Notes: generated by a model from the letters alone, not told the origin. A stretch of DNA of 64,000 nt from Paludibacteraceae bacterium (GCA_017467185.1 JAFTSS010000067.1:1-64000); one strand, 5' to 3'. Shown: positions 27,365-35,507, numbered from the stretch's first letter. Made by a program: numbers and translations.

Positions 27365-27873
27365 GCTTTAAAAGTGAAGTATTTTTGCATTAAGAAACTG
27401 AATATAGTAGTGATGCCTGTGGTTAGCATTTTGGATGGAGTAGGGTAGAAACCACACATTTCTACGAAAAATTTTAGACAGACATAGTTGAGAAGTATGC
27501 ACATTCCGACCACGAATAGATAGCGGATGAGTTGAGTCCAACCACGCATTTCCGATTCTTTGAAGCTGATGTATCTGCCTAGCCAGAAACCACTGAAAAA
27601 GGTGATAGGGAAAGTGAATATGAACGAAGCAATGTGGGCACTGATGGCAATGGGTCCGATGTGTAAAATGTTGTGGCAGAAGATGAAATTATAGAAAATG
27701 AAATATAATACCCAATCGAAAACCATATTGGCACCACCCGAACAACCATAGCGAAAGAGTTGATAAGGAATGTATTTTTTGAACGGAATATATACAAAAT
27801 CGATGATTGCAAGTATGATTTTTTGCAAAAAACGATTGATGGGATGCATTTTTTTTGTCTTTTCTTTGGTCAT
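27361..27873 (-). CDS. GtrA family membrane protein
   Basis: 170 residues, four membrane helices. LFRYGCSGGANMVFDWVLYFIFYNF and FWLGRYISFKESEMRGWTQLIRYLF match GtrA, a family thought to move undecaprenyl-phosphate-linked glucose across the inner membrane for surface glycan decoration. The start could also be the ATG at codon 9 (MHPINRF). Transcription likely begins at the TATCTTTG box at 27990-27997, giving a leader of about 110 nt filled by a structured repeat. Confidence 0.85.
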   Translation of the reverse strand: MTKEKTKKMHPINRFLQKIILAIIDFVYIPFKKYIPYQLFRYGCSGGANMVFDWVLYFIFYNFIFCHNILHIGPIAISAHIASFIFTFPITFFSGFWLGRYISFKESEMRGWTQLIRYLFVVGMCILLNYVCLKFFVEMCGFYPTPSKMLTTGITTIFSFLMQKYFTFKA

Positions 27874-27892
27874 TTGGTTAAAATTAGTTACT

Positions 27893-27985
27893 TTTGCAAA
27901 TTGAAATAAGCCAAGTTGAGCTCCACCTCAGCATAGCTCAATAAATTGGCTCTGCATTCGGTTTGCATCAACTTTGCAGATTGAA
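27893..27985 (-). ncRNA. Candidate structured leader element (copy A)
   Basis: Read on the minus strand, AAGTTGA ... TCAACTT pairs as an outer stem. Inside lie the strand TGCAAACCGA and, opposite, TGAGGTGGAGC, around an inner stem (GCAgAGC / GCTaTGC) and an AATTTATT loop. Copy B at 32395-32485 keeps both loop strands nearly unchanged while the stems differ but still pair. It forms most of the 5' leader of the gtrA transcript. Confidence 0.55.
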
Positions 27986-27989
27986 ATTG

Positions 27990-27997
27990 CAAAGATA
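27990..27997 (-). promoter_or_regulatory. -7 box (TATCTTTG) for the gtrA operon
   Basis: TATCTTTGC on the minus strand, 117 bases before the GtrA start; transcription would begin at the edge of the leader repeat. Confidence 0.6.
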
Positions 27998-28129
27998 GTT
28001 AAATTAATTCATAATTCATAATTTTTTTAGAAAATACAAAAAAATTGTTGTTATGTTAATTTGTTTTGTGAAAATAATGGTGAATAATTAGATATTAAAA
28101 AAGTCTCGTTACTAAGAAAATCAATAAAA

Positions 28130-28918
28130 ATGTCAGAAGTAAGAGCAAAGAAATATTTAGGACAGCATTTCCTTAAGGATTTGAAGGTAGCGCAGCAAAT
28201 AGCTGAATCGTTGCCTTTGACTGGGCGTACTCGAGTCATCGAGATAGGTCCAGGTATGGGTGTGCTCACTCAGTTTCTTTTGCAAAATACTGATATTGAT
28301 TTGACAGCCATCGAGATAGACACCGAGTCGGTTGATTATCTAAAAGTGCATTATCCACAATTGCATGTTGTTGAGGGCGATTTTCTTCGTCTCAATCTCG
28401 ACACCATTGTTGGCGATGGACCGTTTATGGTTATTGGCAACTATCCTTACAACATTTCGAGCCAAATATTCTTCAAAGTGCTAGAGTATCGCGACCGCAT
28501 CCCAGTCTGCTCAGGCATGATACAGAAAGAGGTAGCCGAGCGTATAGCGGCGCCACATGGCTCAAAAACTTACGGCATCACATCAGTGCTTTTACAAGCT
28601 TTTTACGATATAGAATATCTATTTACAGTTCACGAGCATGTGTTCGACCCACCCCCAAAGGTGAAATCGGCAGTTATTCGTATGACCCGCAATGCTAAGC
28701 AGAGTCTTGGTTGCGACGAAAAACTGTTTATCAGTGTGGTTAAGACGGCGTTTAATCAGCGTCGTAAGACTATGCGCAATTCGTTGAAACCATTGATGCA
28801 AGGACGAGCCATGAACGAAGAGGTGTTTAACAAGCGACCCGAACAACTTTCGGTGGCTGAATTTATCGACCTCACCAACCTCGTGCAACAGATTCTTAGT
28901 CAGCCTCCATCGTGTTAA
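28130..28918 (+). CDS. rsmA: 16S rRNA dimethyladenosine transferase
   Basis: 262 residues. KKYLGQHFLKD at the N-terminus, SAM-binding VIEIGPGMGVLTQFL (GxGxG-type), acidic loop AIEIDTESVDYL, and the catalytic NYPYNISSQI (NxPY) motif. A helical C-terminal domain has FDPPPKVKSAVIR and FNQRRKTMRNSL. It dimethylates two adjacent adenines near the 3' end of 16S rRNA. Codon choice is richer in C than in the neighbours. A 7-base tract follows the stop codon. Confidence 0.96.
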   Translation: MSEVRAKKYLGQHFLKDLKVAQQIAESLPLTGRTRVIEIGPGMGVLTQFLLQNTDIDLTAIEIDTESVDYLKVHYPQLHVVEGDFLRLNLDTIVGDGPFMVIGNYPYNISSQIFFKVLEYRDRIPVCSGMIQKEVAERIAAPHGSKTYGITSVLLQAFYDIEYLFTVHEHVFDPPPKVKSAVIRMTRNAKQSLGCDEKLFISVVKTAFNQRRKTMRNSLKPLMQGRAMNEEVFNKRPEQLSVAEFIDLTNLVQQILSQPPSC

Positions 28919-29046
28919 TAGATTACAGATTACAGATAACAGATAACAGATGTCTTGTTACTCGCTACTAAAAATCTAAAAAAAAACAACGAGGCGAAGC
29001 CGAGAGCAATAGTCTTGCTACTCGCTACTCGCTACTAAAAGTCTAT
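28918..29046. repeat. 7-base-period tracts between rsmA and corA
   Basis: GATTACA GATTACA GATAACA GATAACA at 28920-28951, then ACTCGCTA units at 28960-29040 around an AACGAGGCGAAGCCGAGAGC element. Confidence 0.85.
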
Positions 29047-29049
29047 TAA

Positions 29050-29997
29050 ATGTCTGAACTAAGAATATTCTATCGCGATAATGGCCGGATCAAAATCGGC
29101 AAGACAATGGACACACTCAAAGATGTGTCGCTCAATGAAATTATTTGGATTGACCTCAACGACGTGACAGTCGAAGTGGAGAGCGAACTCGAGCAATTCC
29201 TCAAAATCTATATTCAAGAGGAAGAAGAGATGGAAGAAATTGAGATTTCTTCTCGCTATATGGAGACCGAAGATAGCATCGTTGCCAATTCAAAATTCCT
29301 TCTCGACTCATTCGAGGAAGAGACCGTATCATTCATTCTCAAGAACAACATACTCGTAACCGTTCGCAATCAGCACCTCCGTTCGTTCAACGAAACGGTG
29401 AAGAAGATGTTTGCCAATCCGCGCAACTATCCGAGCGGTCACCACGTGCTTGTGGCACTACTCGAAACTCGAGTTGAATACGATGCTGACCTCATCGAGG
29501 ATATGACACGCGAGATAACTGTTCTCTCTAACCAATTGAAAGACGATGATGATGTAAGTGATGACATCCTCATCGCCATCAAGGAGTTGCAAGAAAAAAC
29601 GATGCTCATCCGTGAGAATATAGTCGATAAAAGTCGTGTCTGTTCCAACATGTTGAAGAGCGAACTATTTCCGTCAGAAGCAAAATCTAAGCTCTCAATC
29701 ATCATCAAGGACATCAACTCACTCATCGAGCACACCCGTTTTTCGTTCGACCGTCTCGAGTATCTTCAAGACACCTTCCTCGGTCTCGTTAACATCCAAC
29801 AGAACAAAATCATCAAGATTTTCACCGTTGTCAACGTAATCTTCCTTCCGCCTACGCTTATAGCTAGTATGTATGGTATGAACTTCGAGCAAATGCCCGA
29901 ACTCTCGTGGGCGTATGGTTACCCATTTGCAATAGGCTTGATGGTTCTCACCGTAGTGCTCATCCTCCTCTATTTCCGCATCAAAAAGTGGCTTTAA
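29050..29997 (+). CDS. corA: CorA family magnesium/divalent-cation transporter
   Basis: 315 residues. A long cytoplasmic N-terminal domain rich in acidic and coiled-coil segments is followed by two membrane helices near the C-terminus. They flank the signature YGMNFEQMPE (GMN filter motif, ~273-282) and a short loop SWAYGYP. It forms a pentameric channel for Mg2+ (or Co2+/Ni2+). The C-terminal KKWL is basic, as in the family. A 7-base-period tract (AAGGAAT/AGGGAGC units) follows the stop. Confidence 0.93.
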   Translation: MSELRIFYRDNGRIKIGKTMDTLKDVSLNEIIWIDLNDVTVEVESELEQFLKIYIQEEEEMEEIEISSRYMETEDSIVANSKFLLDSFEEETVSFILKNNILVTVRNQHLRSFNETVKKMFANPRNYPSGHHVLVALLETRVEYDADLIEDMTREITVLSNQLKDDDDVSDDILIAIKELQEKTMLIRENIVDKSRVCSNMLKSELFPSEAKSKLSIIIKDINSLIEHTRFSFDRLEYLQDTFLGLVNIQQNKIIKIFTVVNVIFLPPTLIASMYGMNFEQMPELSWAYGYPFAIGLMVLTVVLILLYFRIKKWL

Positions 29998-30045
29998 AAT
30001 AAGGAATAAGGAACAGGGAGCAGGGAATAAGGAATAGGAAGTAAA
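29995..30045. repeat. 7-base-period tract after corA
   Basis: AAGGAAT AAGGAAC AGGGAGC AGGGAAT AAGGAAT in phase. Confidence 0.85.
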
Positions 30046-30060
30046 AGGTATCTTCAAATG

Positions 30061-30278
30061 TGTCTTTATTGTCGAGATTTTACAAGGTAAAATAGAGACC
30101 ATTATGTAAAGAGAAAATTATGTTTTTCTGTCATTTTGTCTAAAAAAATAACTTTCAACTTTCATCAAATCTGTCTTTGTTGTCGAGATTTTACGGAGTA
30201 AAATAGAGACCATTATGTAAAGAGAAAAATATGTTCTTCTGTCATTCTGTCTAAAAAAAAATAACTTTCAACTTTCAT
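30061..30278. repeat. 111-base direct duplication
   Basis: Copy 1 is 30061-30165 and copy 2 is 30172-30278; they differ at only a few positions. Each holds TGTCGAGATTTTAC, GAGACCATTATGTAAAGAG and ends AACTTTCAACTTTCAT. The ATG of the next gene overlaps the last bases of copy 2. Confidence 0.9.
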
Positions 30279-30927
30279 GATATACAACGAACGCACCCAA
30301 CGTCACGAGCAAGTCGTAGCCTCAGCGCGTCAGATGCTCATCGCAGCACGCACAGCGCCCAAAGCACGAGGCGTAGACATCATCGAAGCCATATTAGTCG
30401 AAGGTGACGACCTCAAAATCTTAGCCGACACGATGGTAGCAATAGGCAACGAGCGCAACCGCCCATCCTTTATTCGCGATGCCGGCAACGTGTTGCAAGC
30501 CGAATGTATCGTAGCCATCGGCACCCGCTATCAGTCGTTAGGACTCAACTGCGGCCATTGTGGCTTCGCCACCTGTGCCGAACGCGAACGGGGTATATAT
30601 TGTCCTTCTGAATTAAAAAATAATAAAGAAACTGAGTCAGCCCAATATTGTCCCCCTGTTTTAGGGGGACGAGGACAACGTCCGGAGGGGGTTAATAACC
30701 CTCAACTCTCCGAAGTCCCTTGTTCTCTCAATAGCATCGACGTTGGCATAGCCATAGGCTCGGCATGCGCCACTGCCGCCGACCTCCGTCTCGACACCCG
30801 CGTGATGTATTCCATTGGTGTCGCCGTTGAGCAACTCGGCTGGATAGGCGAGGAAGTACATCTCACAATGGGCATAGCCATTTCCGCCTCATCCAAAAAT
30901 CCATTTTTCGACCGACCAACAAAATAG
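30277..30927 (+). CDS. DUF2148 (ferredoxin-like) protein with repeat insert
   Basis: 216 residues. N-terminal YNERTQRHEQVVASARQMLIAARTAPKARG and the cysteine block NCGHCGFATCAER, then VGIAIGSACATAADLRLDTRVMYSIG, are typical of the DUF2148 family. Its four cysteines probably bind an Fe-S cluster; the role is unknown. Residues ~107-148 lie between the cysteine block and the next conserved segment. They are encoded largely by an inverted copy of the palindromic element at 10763 plus short repeat DNA, and are rich in P, G and N. The frame is kept, so the protein is probably still made. Confidence 0.8.
   Translation: MIYNERTQRHEQVVASARQMLIAARTAPKARGVDIIEAILVEGDDLKILADTMVAIGNERNRPSFIRDAGNVLQAECIVAIGTRYQSLGLNCGHCGFATCAERERGIYCPSELKNNKETESAQYCPPVLGGRGQRPEGVNNPQLSEVPCSLNSIDVGIAIGSACATAADLRLDTRVMYSIGVAVEQLGWIGEEVHLTMGIAISASSKNPFFDRPTK
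30650..30692. repeat. Palindromic element inside the DUF2148 gene (inverted)
   Basis: CCCCCTGTTTTAGGGGG then GGACAACGTCC, the reverse complement of the element at 10763-10808, read in frame. Confidence 0.85.
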
Positions 30928-30990
30928 TTCGAGTTATATATATCGAAAATCAGAATAATTCGGCAAAGTTAGATTTAAAAGACAATAACT

Positions 30991-32115
30991 ATGAATAAAA
31001 ATTTGACCATTATTGATAAAGATTACACACAGTGGATAGAAACCCTTAGTGTGCGATATCGCCAGAGTCAAATTAGAGCTGCGGTAAAAGTAAATCAAGA
31101 ATTGTTGAAATTTTATTGGGAGCTTGGTCGTGATATTGAAGAGATGCATGTCGAAGAGTGATGGGGAGAAAAAGTTATTAAAAATCTCTCTGCTGATTTG
31201 CAATACATAAATCCAAATGCAACAGGGTTTTCTGTACGCAATATTTATTATAGTAAAAAATTTTATCTTCTTTATAAACAGTATATTACAATTGTGCCAC
31301 AAGCTGTGGCACAATTTGAAAATGAAAAAGTGCCACAAGTTGTGGCACAAAATTTTGAACTAGTCCCACAGCCTGTGGGACAATTGACCGATGTTCTTTT
31401 TTCGATACCTTGGGGGCATCATCGCTATCTAATGGATAAATATGGTAATGATCCAGAAAAGGCTTTTTTCTATGTGAGAAAAACAATGGAAGAGGGATGG
31501 AGTCGTGATATGTTGCTTAACTATATGGAATCGAATTTATATGAACGAGAAGGTAAAGCATTAACTAATTTCAAGAATACGTTGCCCGAGATTACAAGTG
31601 AATTGGCTCAAGAACTGACCAAAGATCCATATAATTTTGCATTTACAGGTATTACTCAACCATACAATGAGCGTATTCTTAAAGATGCTTTGCTAAATAA
31701 TATCACACATTTTTTGACAGAATTAGGAACTGGGTTTGCATATGTAGGTAAAGAATATCGCCTGCAAGTCGGTAAAACAGAAAACTTTATTGACTTGCTT
31801 TTTTATAATCTTAATCTTTCGTGTTATGTGGTGATTGAAGTGAAGATTGGTAAGTTTGAGTTCAGTGATATTGGTCAATTGGGTGGCTATGTGGTAGCGT
31901 GCAACCACCAACTTAGAAAAAAAGGCCGCGATAACCCAACAATTGGTTTGCTTATATGTAAAGAAAAAGATAGAGTACAAGCTCAATATGCGTTAGAGTC
32001 AAGTAGTCAACCCTTGGGAATATCCGAATACGACCTTGAAAAATTCTATCCAGAGAAGGTGGAGGGTACTATACCAACCATCGAAGAGATTGAAGCGAAG
32101 TTAAGTAAAGAATAA
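30991..32115 (+). pseudogene. DUF1016 (YhcG/PDDEXK) nuclease-family gene with in-frame TGA
   Basis: The frame opens at ATG 30991 (MNKNLTIIDKDYTQWIETL) and reads through the DUF1016 N-terminal domain to HVEE, then TGA at 31159-31161, then WGEKVIKNLSADLQ in the same frame to the end. Family members have an arginine at the stop position, so one CGA or AGA to TGA change explains it. The downstream part (a TTG at 31198 could restart it) has the linker PWGHH, then the nuclease domain with YVVIEVKIGKF and DIGQLGGYV. Other genes here end at TGA, so TGA recoding is unlikely. Three copies of a VPQxVxQ motif precede the PWGHH. A terminator follows. The family occurs in defence islands. Confidence 0.85.
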
Positions 32116-32124
32116 TTAAGGTTG

Positions 32125-32166
32125 AAAAAATCCGTTCTCACATAATTGCGAGAACGGATTTTTTTT
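32125..32166 (+). terminator. Intrinsic terminator after the DUF1016 gene
   Basis: ATCCGTTCTC / GAGAACGGAT followed by a run of eight T. Confidence 0.9.
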
Positions 32167-32195
32167 GTGGTGTACCATGAGTCATTTTATGTTGA

Positions 32196-32256
32196 AATCC
32201 AAAAAAGTCTAGACTTTTTTGGATTATATTCCAAAAATATCCAGACTTTTTTGGAA
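32196..32256. promoter_or_regulatory. 30-base perfect palindrome and a related neighbour
   Basis: AATCCAAAAAAGTCT is followed directly by its reverse complement (32196-32225, no loop). Four bases later TTCCAAAAATATCC AGACTTTTTTGGAA repeats the right arm. It resembles a double operator for a dimeric regulator more than a terminator. Confidence 0.5.
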
Positions 32257-32394
32257 TACAAGCTTTTGAGGTAGGGATGTGATTATGTTTTTTATGGCTT
32301 TGTGTTTAGAACTAGGACTTTGTGTTTTTTGCTTATAATCAACATTTTGAGGGTTGTCGGATATATTAATTAGTGGAAAATTACTAAAAATAAG

Positions 32395-32485
32395 CACTTG
32401 CAAAGTGAGTGCAAACCGAGCGTAATCAAAATTTATTTTAGATTACCGAGGTGTAGCCTCACTTCGTAAATTTAATTTGCAAAGT
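32395..32485 (+). ncRNA. Candidate structured element (copy B)
   Basis: Outer stem AAGTGAG (32403-32409) / CTCACTT (32458-32464); inner stem GTAATC (32422-32427) / GATTAC (32441-32446); conserved strands TGCAAACCGA and CGAGGTGTAGC. Same layout as 27893-27985 with compensatory stem changes. Confidence 0.55.
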
Positions 32486-32740
32486 TGGTTCTGTTGAGTT
32501 GCATTTTTTCCTAAAAAAGTAGACAGATTTTGGGTTATTTTCTTAAATAAATAGACATATTTTCTAAAAATATAGACATCTCTTTCCTATCCTTATCTCA
32601 CAGCAACCTTCACCGAAGAAAACCACCACTCTCACACCAGCGAGTTGCAAAGTTCGCAAAGTTTCTCCGACACAACTTGTCAAAACGCACTCTCTAATAA
32701 AAAATTCCCTAAAAAATATGGTGCAATCAAAATAAATCAC

Positions 32741-32748
32741 TATCTTTG
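32741..32748 (+). promoter_or_regulatory. -7 box (TATCTTTG) for the structured RNA
   Basis: TATCTTTGC, an exact match to TAnnTTTG, just before the structured RNA region. Confidence 0.65.
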
Positions 32749-32753
32749 CACTG

Positions 32754-32966
32754 ACATAGACCGAGTAGCGTTCTTGGTCATTTAGTAAAAGCATTTTTGC
32801 TTTATTCTTTCTGATTATAAAATTTGGCGATTTTAAGGTTTGAAAGGATAAGTTGAAAAATGCTCACGTTTCGTGTATATAACGGCGTGAGCTTAACTTA
32901 TTCGTAAACCGAAGGTCACGCCAAATACCTATAATCAGCGAGAAAGTTAAGTTCTCGCTTTTTTTT
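32754..32966 (+). ncRNA. Structured RNA locus upstream of the BREX operon
   Basis: From a TATCTTTG box to a terminator, the strand folds into: a hairpin GACCGAG / CTTGGTC (32758-32779); a hairpin AAGCA / TGCTT; then a long rod with nested stems CTGATTATA / TATAATCAG (32811-32819 with 32930-32938), ATTTGGCG / CGCCAAAT (32822-32829 with 32919-32926), GGTTT / AAACC, ATAAGTT / AACTTAT and GCTCACG / CGTGAGC. The end is GCGAGAA / TTCTCGC plus eight T. Promoter at one end and terminator at the other suggest an independent small RNA; the distance of 30 bases to brxP also allows a leader/attenuator. Possible matches include the Bacteroidales-1 motif or a 6S-type rod, which I cannot check. Confidence 0.6.
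32938..32966 (+). terminator. Intrinsic terminator 30 bases before brxP
   Basis: GCGAGAA / TTCTCGC stem and eight T; ends the structured RNA or attenuates the BREX transcript. Confidence 0.85.
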
Positions 32967-32996
32967 GTATCTAATTGTAAATAAAAATAACTGATA

Positions 32997-35507
32997 ATGT
33001 ATAAAATAGAATGGGATCCAGAAACTGGAGGTGTTTGTTTAAATTCGAGGATTACAGATAAAACTTTAGGAATTTCACCTCGTCCTGTCTTTTGGGAGGA
33101 GTTAGATTTGTTGAAAATGGTAGATTTTGGATGGGTATATCCGCATTCGGAAGAACCATTGTTATGGGCTTGTAATAAGAAATATTATTATCGTGGTGAG
33201 TTGGTTTTTGAAGTAAAAGGTGCAAATATTTATGATTCTCCAGTTGTGTTGTTGGAGGAAGGCAAAGACAATTTATCAATAAAACCTATTGATGTGGAGT
33301 TGATGTTAGAACGCTGCAAGAATGAAATGTTTATTGTTGAGAGTGAAGCTATAGAATTTATTCATGATACATATTTACAATATGCTTCTGCTCGTAAAGC
33401 ATTAAAAGTAGCAAAATCGAATGAATTAGATTTTGAAGCAATTGTAGCGCGACAAGAAAAAAAGACAAAAAAGAAAATGGCAATCGTTAAAGAAGATTGC
33501 GAATCTTTTGATATTGTTCCTTTAGAAGAGGCGGAGAAACAAGGAAAAAAAGTTTATAAAACAACAAAAATAGATGTATTTTTAGCTTCTTTTTCTGGGG
33601 GTAAAGATTCTCAAGTAGTTTTAGATTTATGTACTCGCGCTATACCATCTACTGAATTTGAAGTTATTTATTCTGATACAGGTTATGAATTGCCACCATC
33701 GTTAGAATTATATGAAGAGGTTCAACGATATTATAAAGAACGTTTTCCCGATTTAAAATTTTCAACAGCACGTAATCACGATTCAGTTTTAAATTATTGG
33801 GATAAAATAGGTACCCCAAGTGATAAGCATCGATGGTGTTGTGCTGTAATGAAAACAGCACCTCTATATCGAATGTTGAAAACAAAAGATAATAAACAAG
33901 CTAGGGTATTGACGTTTGATGGTGTTAGAGCAGAGGAAAGTGTTAGAAGGTCAAGTTATAATCGAATAGGAAAAGGAGTTAAACATGATACTGTAATAAA
34001 TGCTAGTCCTATTTTAAATTGGAATTCAATTGAAATATTCTTATATTTGTTTAAATATAAATTACCAATTAATCTTGCATATAGACAAGGTATGACACGA
34101 GTAGGATGTTTGATATGTCCGTTTTCTTCCGATTGGAATGATATGATATCTAACACAAGATATAAAGACTGTTTGAGTCCATTTTTAACAAGAATAGAAA
34201 AATCTGTTGTTAGTTCTGGAGTTAAAGATGTGGATGTTTATATTAAAGAAGGTAATTGGAAAAGACGGGCCGGAGGTAGAGATATGAAATTTTCCTCTCA
34301 TTTGTTGATCAAATCAACAAAACCAGATTTGATTCTAGAAATATCTAATCCTCAGAAAGATTTATTGGTATGGTTGACAGCAGTAGGTAAATATAGCGTT
34401 ATAAATGATACTAATGGGAATAGACGAGGAGAGTTGAAATATAAAGAGAAGGTTTATGCGTTTGAAATAGAAAAAAAAGATTTAACATATAGGGCTAAGT
34501 TTTATAATACAGAATTAGAACCCATTTTACAAGGTTTATTGAAACGTGTTTTTTATAAAGCAACGTATTGTGTTAATTGTGAAGTTTGTGAAGTAGAGTG
34601 TCCATCTGGGGCATTAACAATATTGCCAGAACCTAATATAAATAGGAATAAATGTGTACATTGTCATAAATGTTTAGAATTTCATGATTTTGGGTGTATT
34701 TCTGCTGCATCGTTAGCTACTACAGGAAGTAATAATTTAAAAAATAATAATATGAAATTGATTAGTTATAATAATTTTGGAATGAATGGCGATTGGGTCG
34801 AATATTTTTTTATGTGTAGAGAATCTTATTTTGAGGAAAATACACATGGGTTGCATCCTAAAGAGCAGTTGCCTAGTTTTGTAAAATGGTTATCGCAAGC
34901 AGGTCTTATTGACGAAGATAAAAAAATATCAAATTTAGGAATGCGATTGGCAGATTTGTATACGGATATGCCTGATCTTGTTTGGCAAATAATATGGATT
35001 AATTTATCATATAATTCACCTATTGCAAAGTGGTATAAAGAAAATGTTAAGTGGGGAACAGAATTTACACAAAATGATATTGAAGAATTAGTGAAGAATG
35101 ATTATCCTGATGTTAGTCCTAAGACGGTACATAATATTGTTTATGCTTTATTTAGAACATTCAGAGAAAGTCCTATAGGAGAAAGTTATCAAATAATAAA
35201 TATAGATAAGCAATTATATAAAAAAGATTGTTCTGAAGTTATTGATAAACAAACAGTTTTGTATTCTTTATATAAGTATTCAGATGTAAAAGGAATAAAA
35301 TCTTTTAGGGTTGAAGATTTTTATGATGAATATAATTTAATGGGTATTTATAGAGAGTTTGGAATATCTAAAAGCGATTTATTAAAACATCTTCGTTCAT
35401 TGAATAGTGATTTAAATCAATATGTAATTGCAAATTTAAATATGGGTCTTGATAATATCACGTTACGTGATGATGTTACATTAGAAACGATTATAAATAG
35501 TTTATAA
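32997..35507 (+). CDS. brxP: BREX type 4 PAPS-reductase/ferredoxin protein BrxP
   Basis: 836 residues. N-terminal ~190 residues of unknown fold, then a DndC/CysH-like ATP-pyrophosphatase domain. It has the P-loop SFSGGKDSQVV (200-205 core), VIYSDTGYE, HRWCCAVMKTAPL (C281, C282), FDGVRAEES, and VGCLICPF (C371, C374). Residues 525-567 hold two 4Fe-4S ferredoxin motifs (C525/C528/C531/C535 and C553/C556/C559/C567). The C-terminal ~250 residues resemble DUF4007. PAPS-reductase proteins replace the methyltransferase in type 4 BREX. The likeness to DndC, which activates DNA for sulfur insertion, suggests a phosphorothioate-like mark; that is inference. First gene of a tight operon; markedly AT-rich. 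Confidence 0.87.
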   Translation: MYKIEWDPETGGVCLNSRITDKTLGISPRPVFWEELDLLKMVDFGWVYPHSEEPLLWACNKKYYYRGELVFEVKGANIYDSPVVLLEEGKDNLSIKPIDVELMLERCKNEMFIVESEAIEFIHDTYLQYASARKALKVAKSNELDFEAIVARQEKKTKKKMAIVKEDCESFDIVPLEEAEKQGKKVYKTTKIDVFLASFSGGKDSQVVLDLCTRAIPSTEFEVIYSDTGYELPPSLELYEEVQRYYKERFPDLKFSTARNHDSVLNYWDKIGTPSDKHRWCCAVMKTAPLYRMLKTKDNKQARVLTFDGVRAEESVRRSSYNRIGKGVKHDTVINASPILNWNSIEIFLYLFKYKLPINLAYRQGMTRVGCLICPFSSDWNDMISNTRYKDCLSPFLTRIEKSVVSSGVKDVDVYIKEGNWKRRAGGRDMKFSSHLLIKSTKPDLILEISNPQKDLLVWLTAVGKYSVINDTNGNRRGELKYKEKVYAFEIEKKDLTYRAKFYNTELEPILQGLLKRVFYKATYCVNCEVCEVECPSGALTILPEPNINRNKCVHCHKCLEFHDFGCISAASLATTGSNNLKNNNMKLISYNNFGMNGDWVEYFFMCRESYFEENTHGLHPKEQLPSFVKWLSQAGLIDEDKKISNLGMRLADLYTDMPDLVWQIIWINLSYNSPIAKWYKENVKWGTEFTQNDIEELVKNDYPDVSPKTVHNIVYALFRTFRESPIGESYQIINIDKQLYKKDCSEVIDKQTVLYSLYKYSDVKGIKSFRVEDFYDEYNLMGIYREFGISKSDLLKHLRSLNSDLNQYVIANLNMGLDNITLRDDVTLETIINSL

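Noticed and set aside
31159..31161. TGA recoding (selenocysteine or alternative code) in the DUF1016 gene
   Set aside because: Other genes in the window end at TGA, no SECIS-like hairpin is apparent, and the family has arginine there; a nonsense change is simpler.
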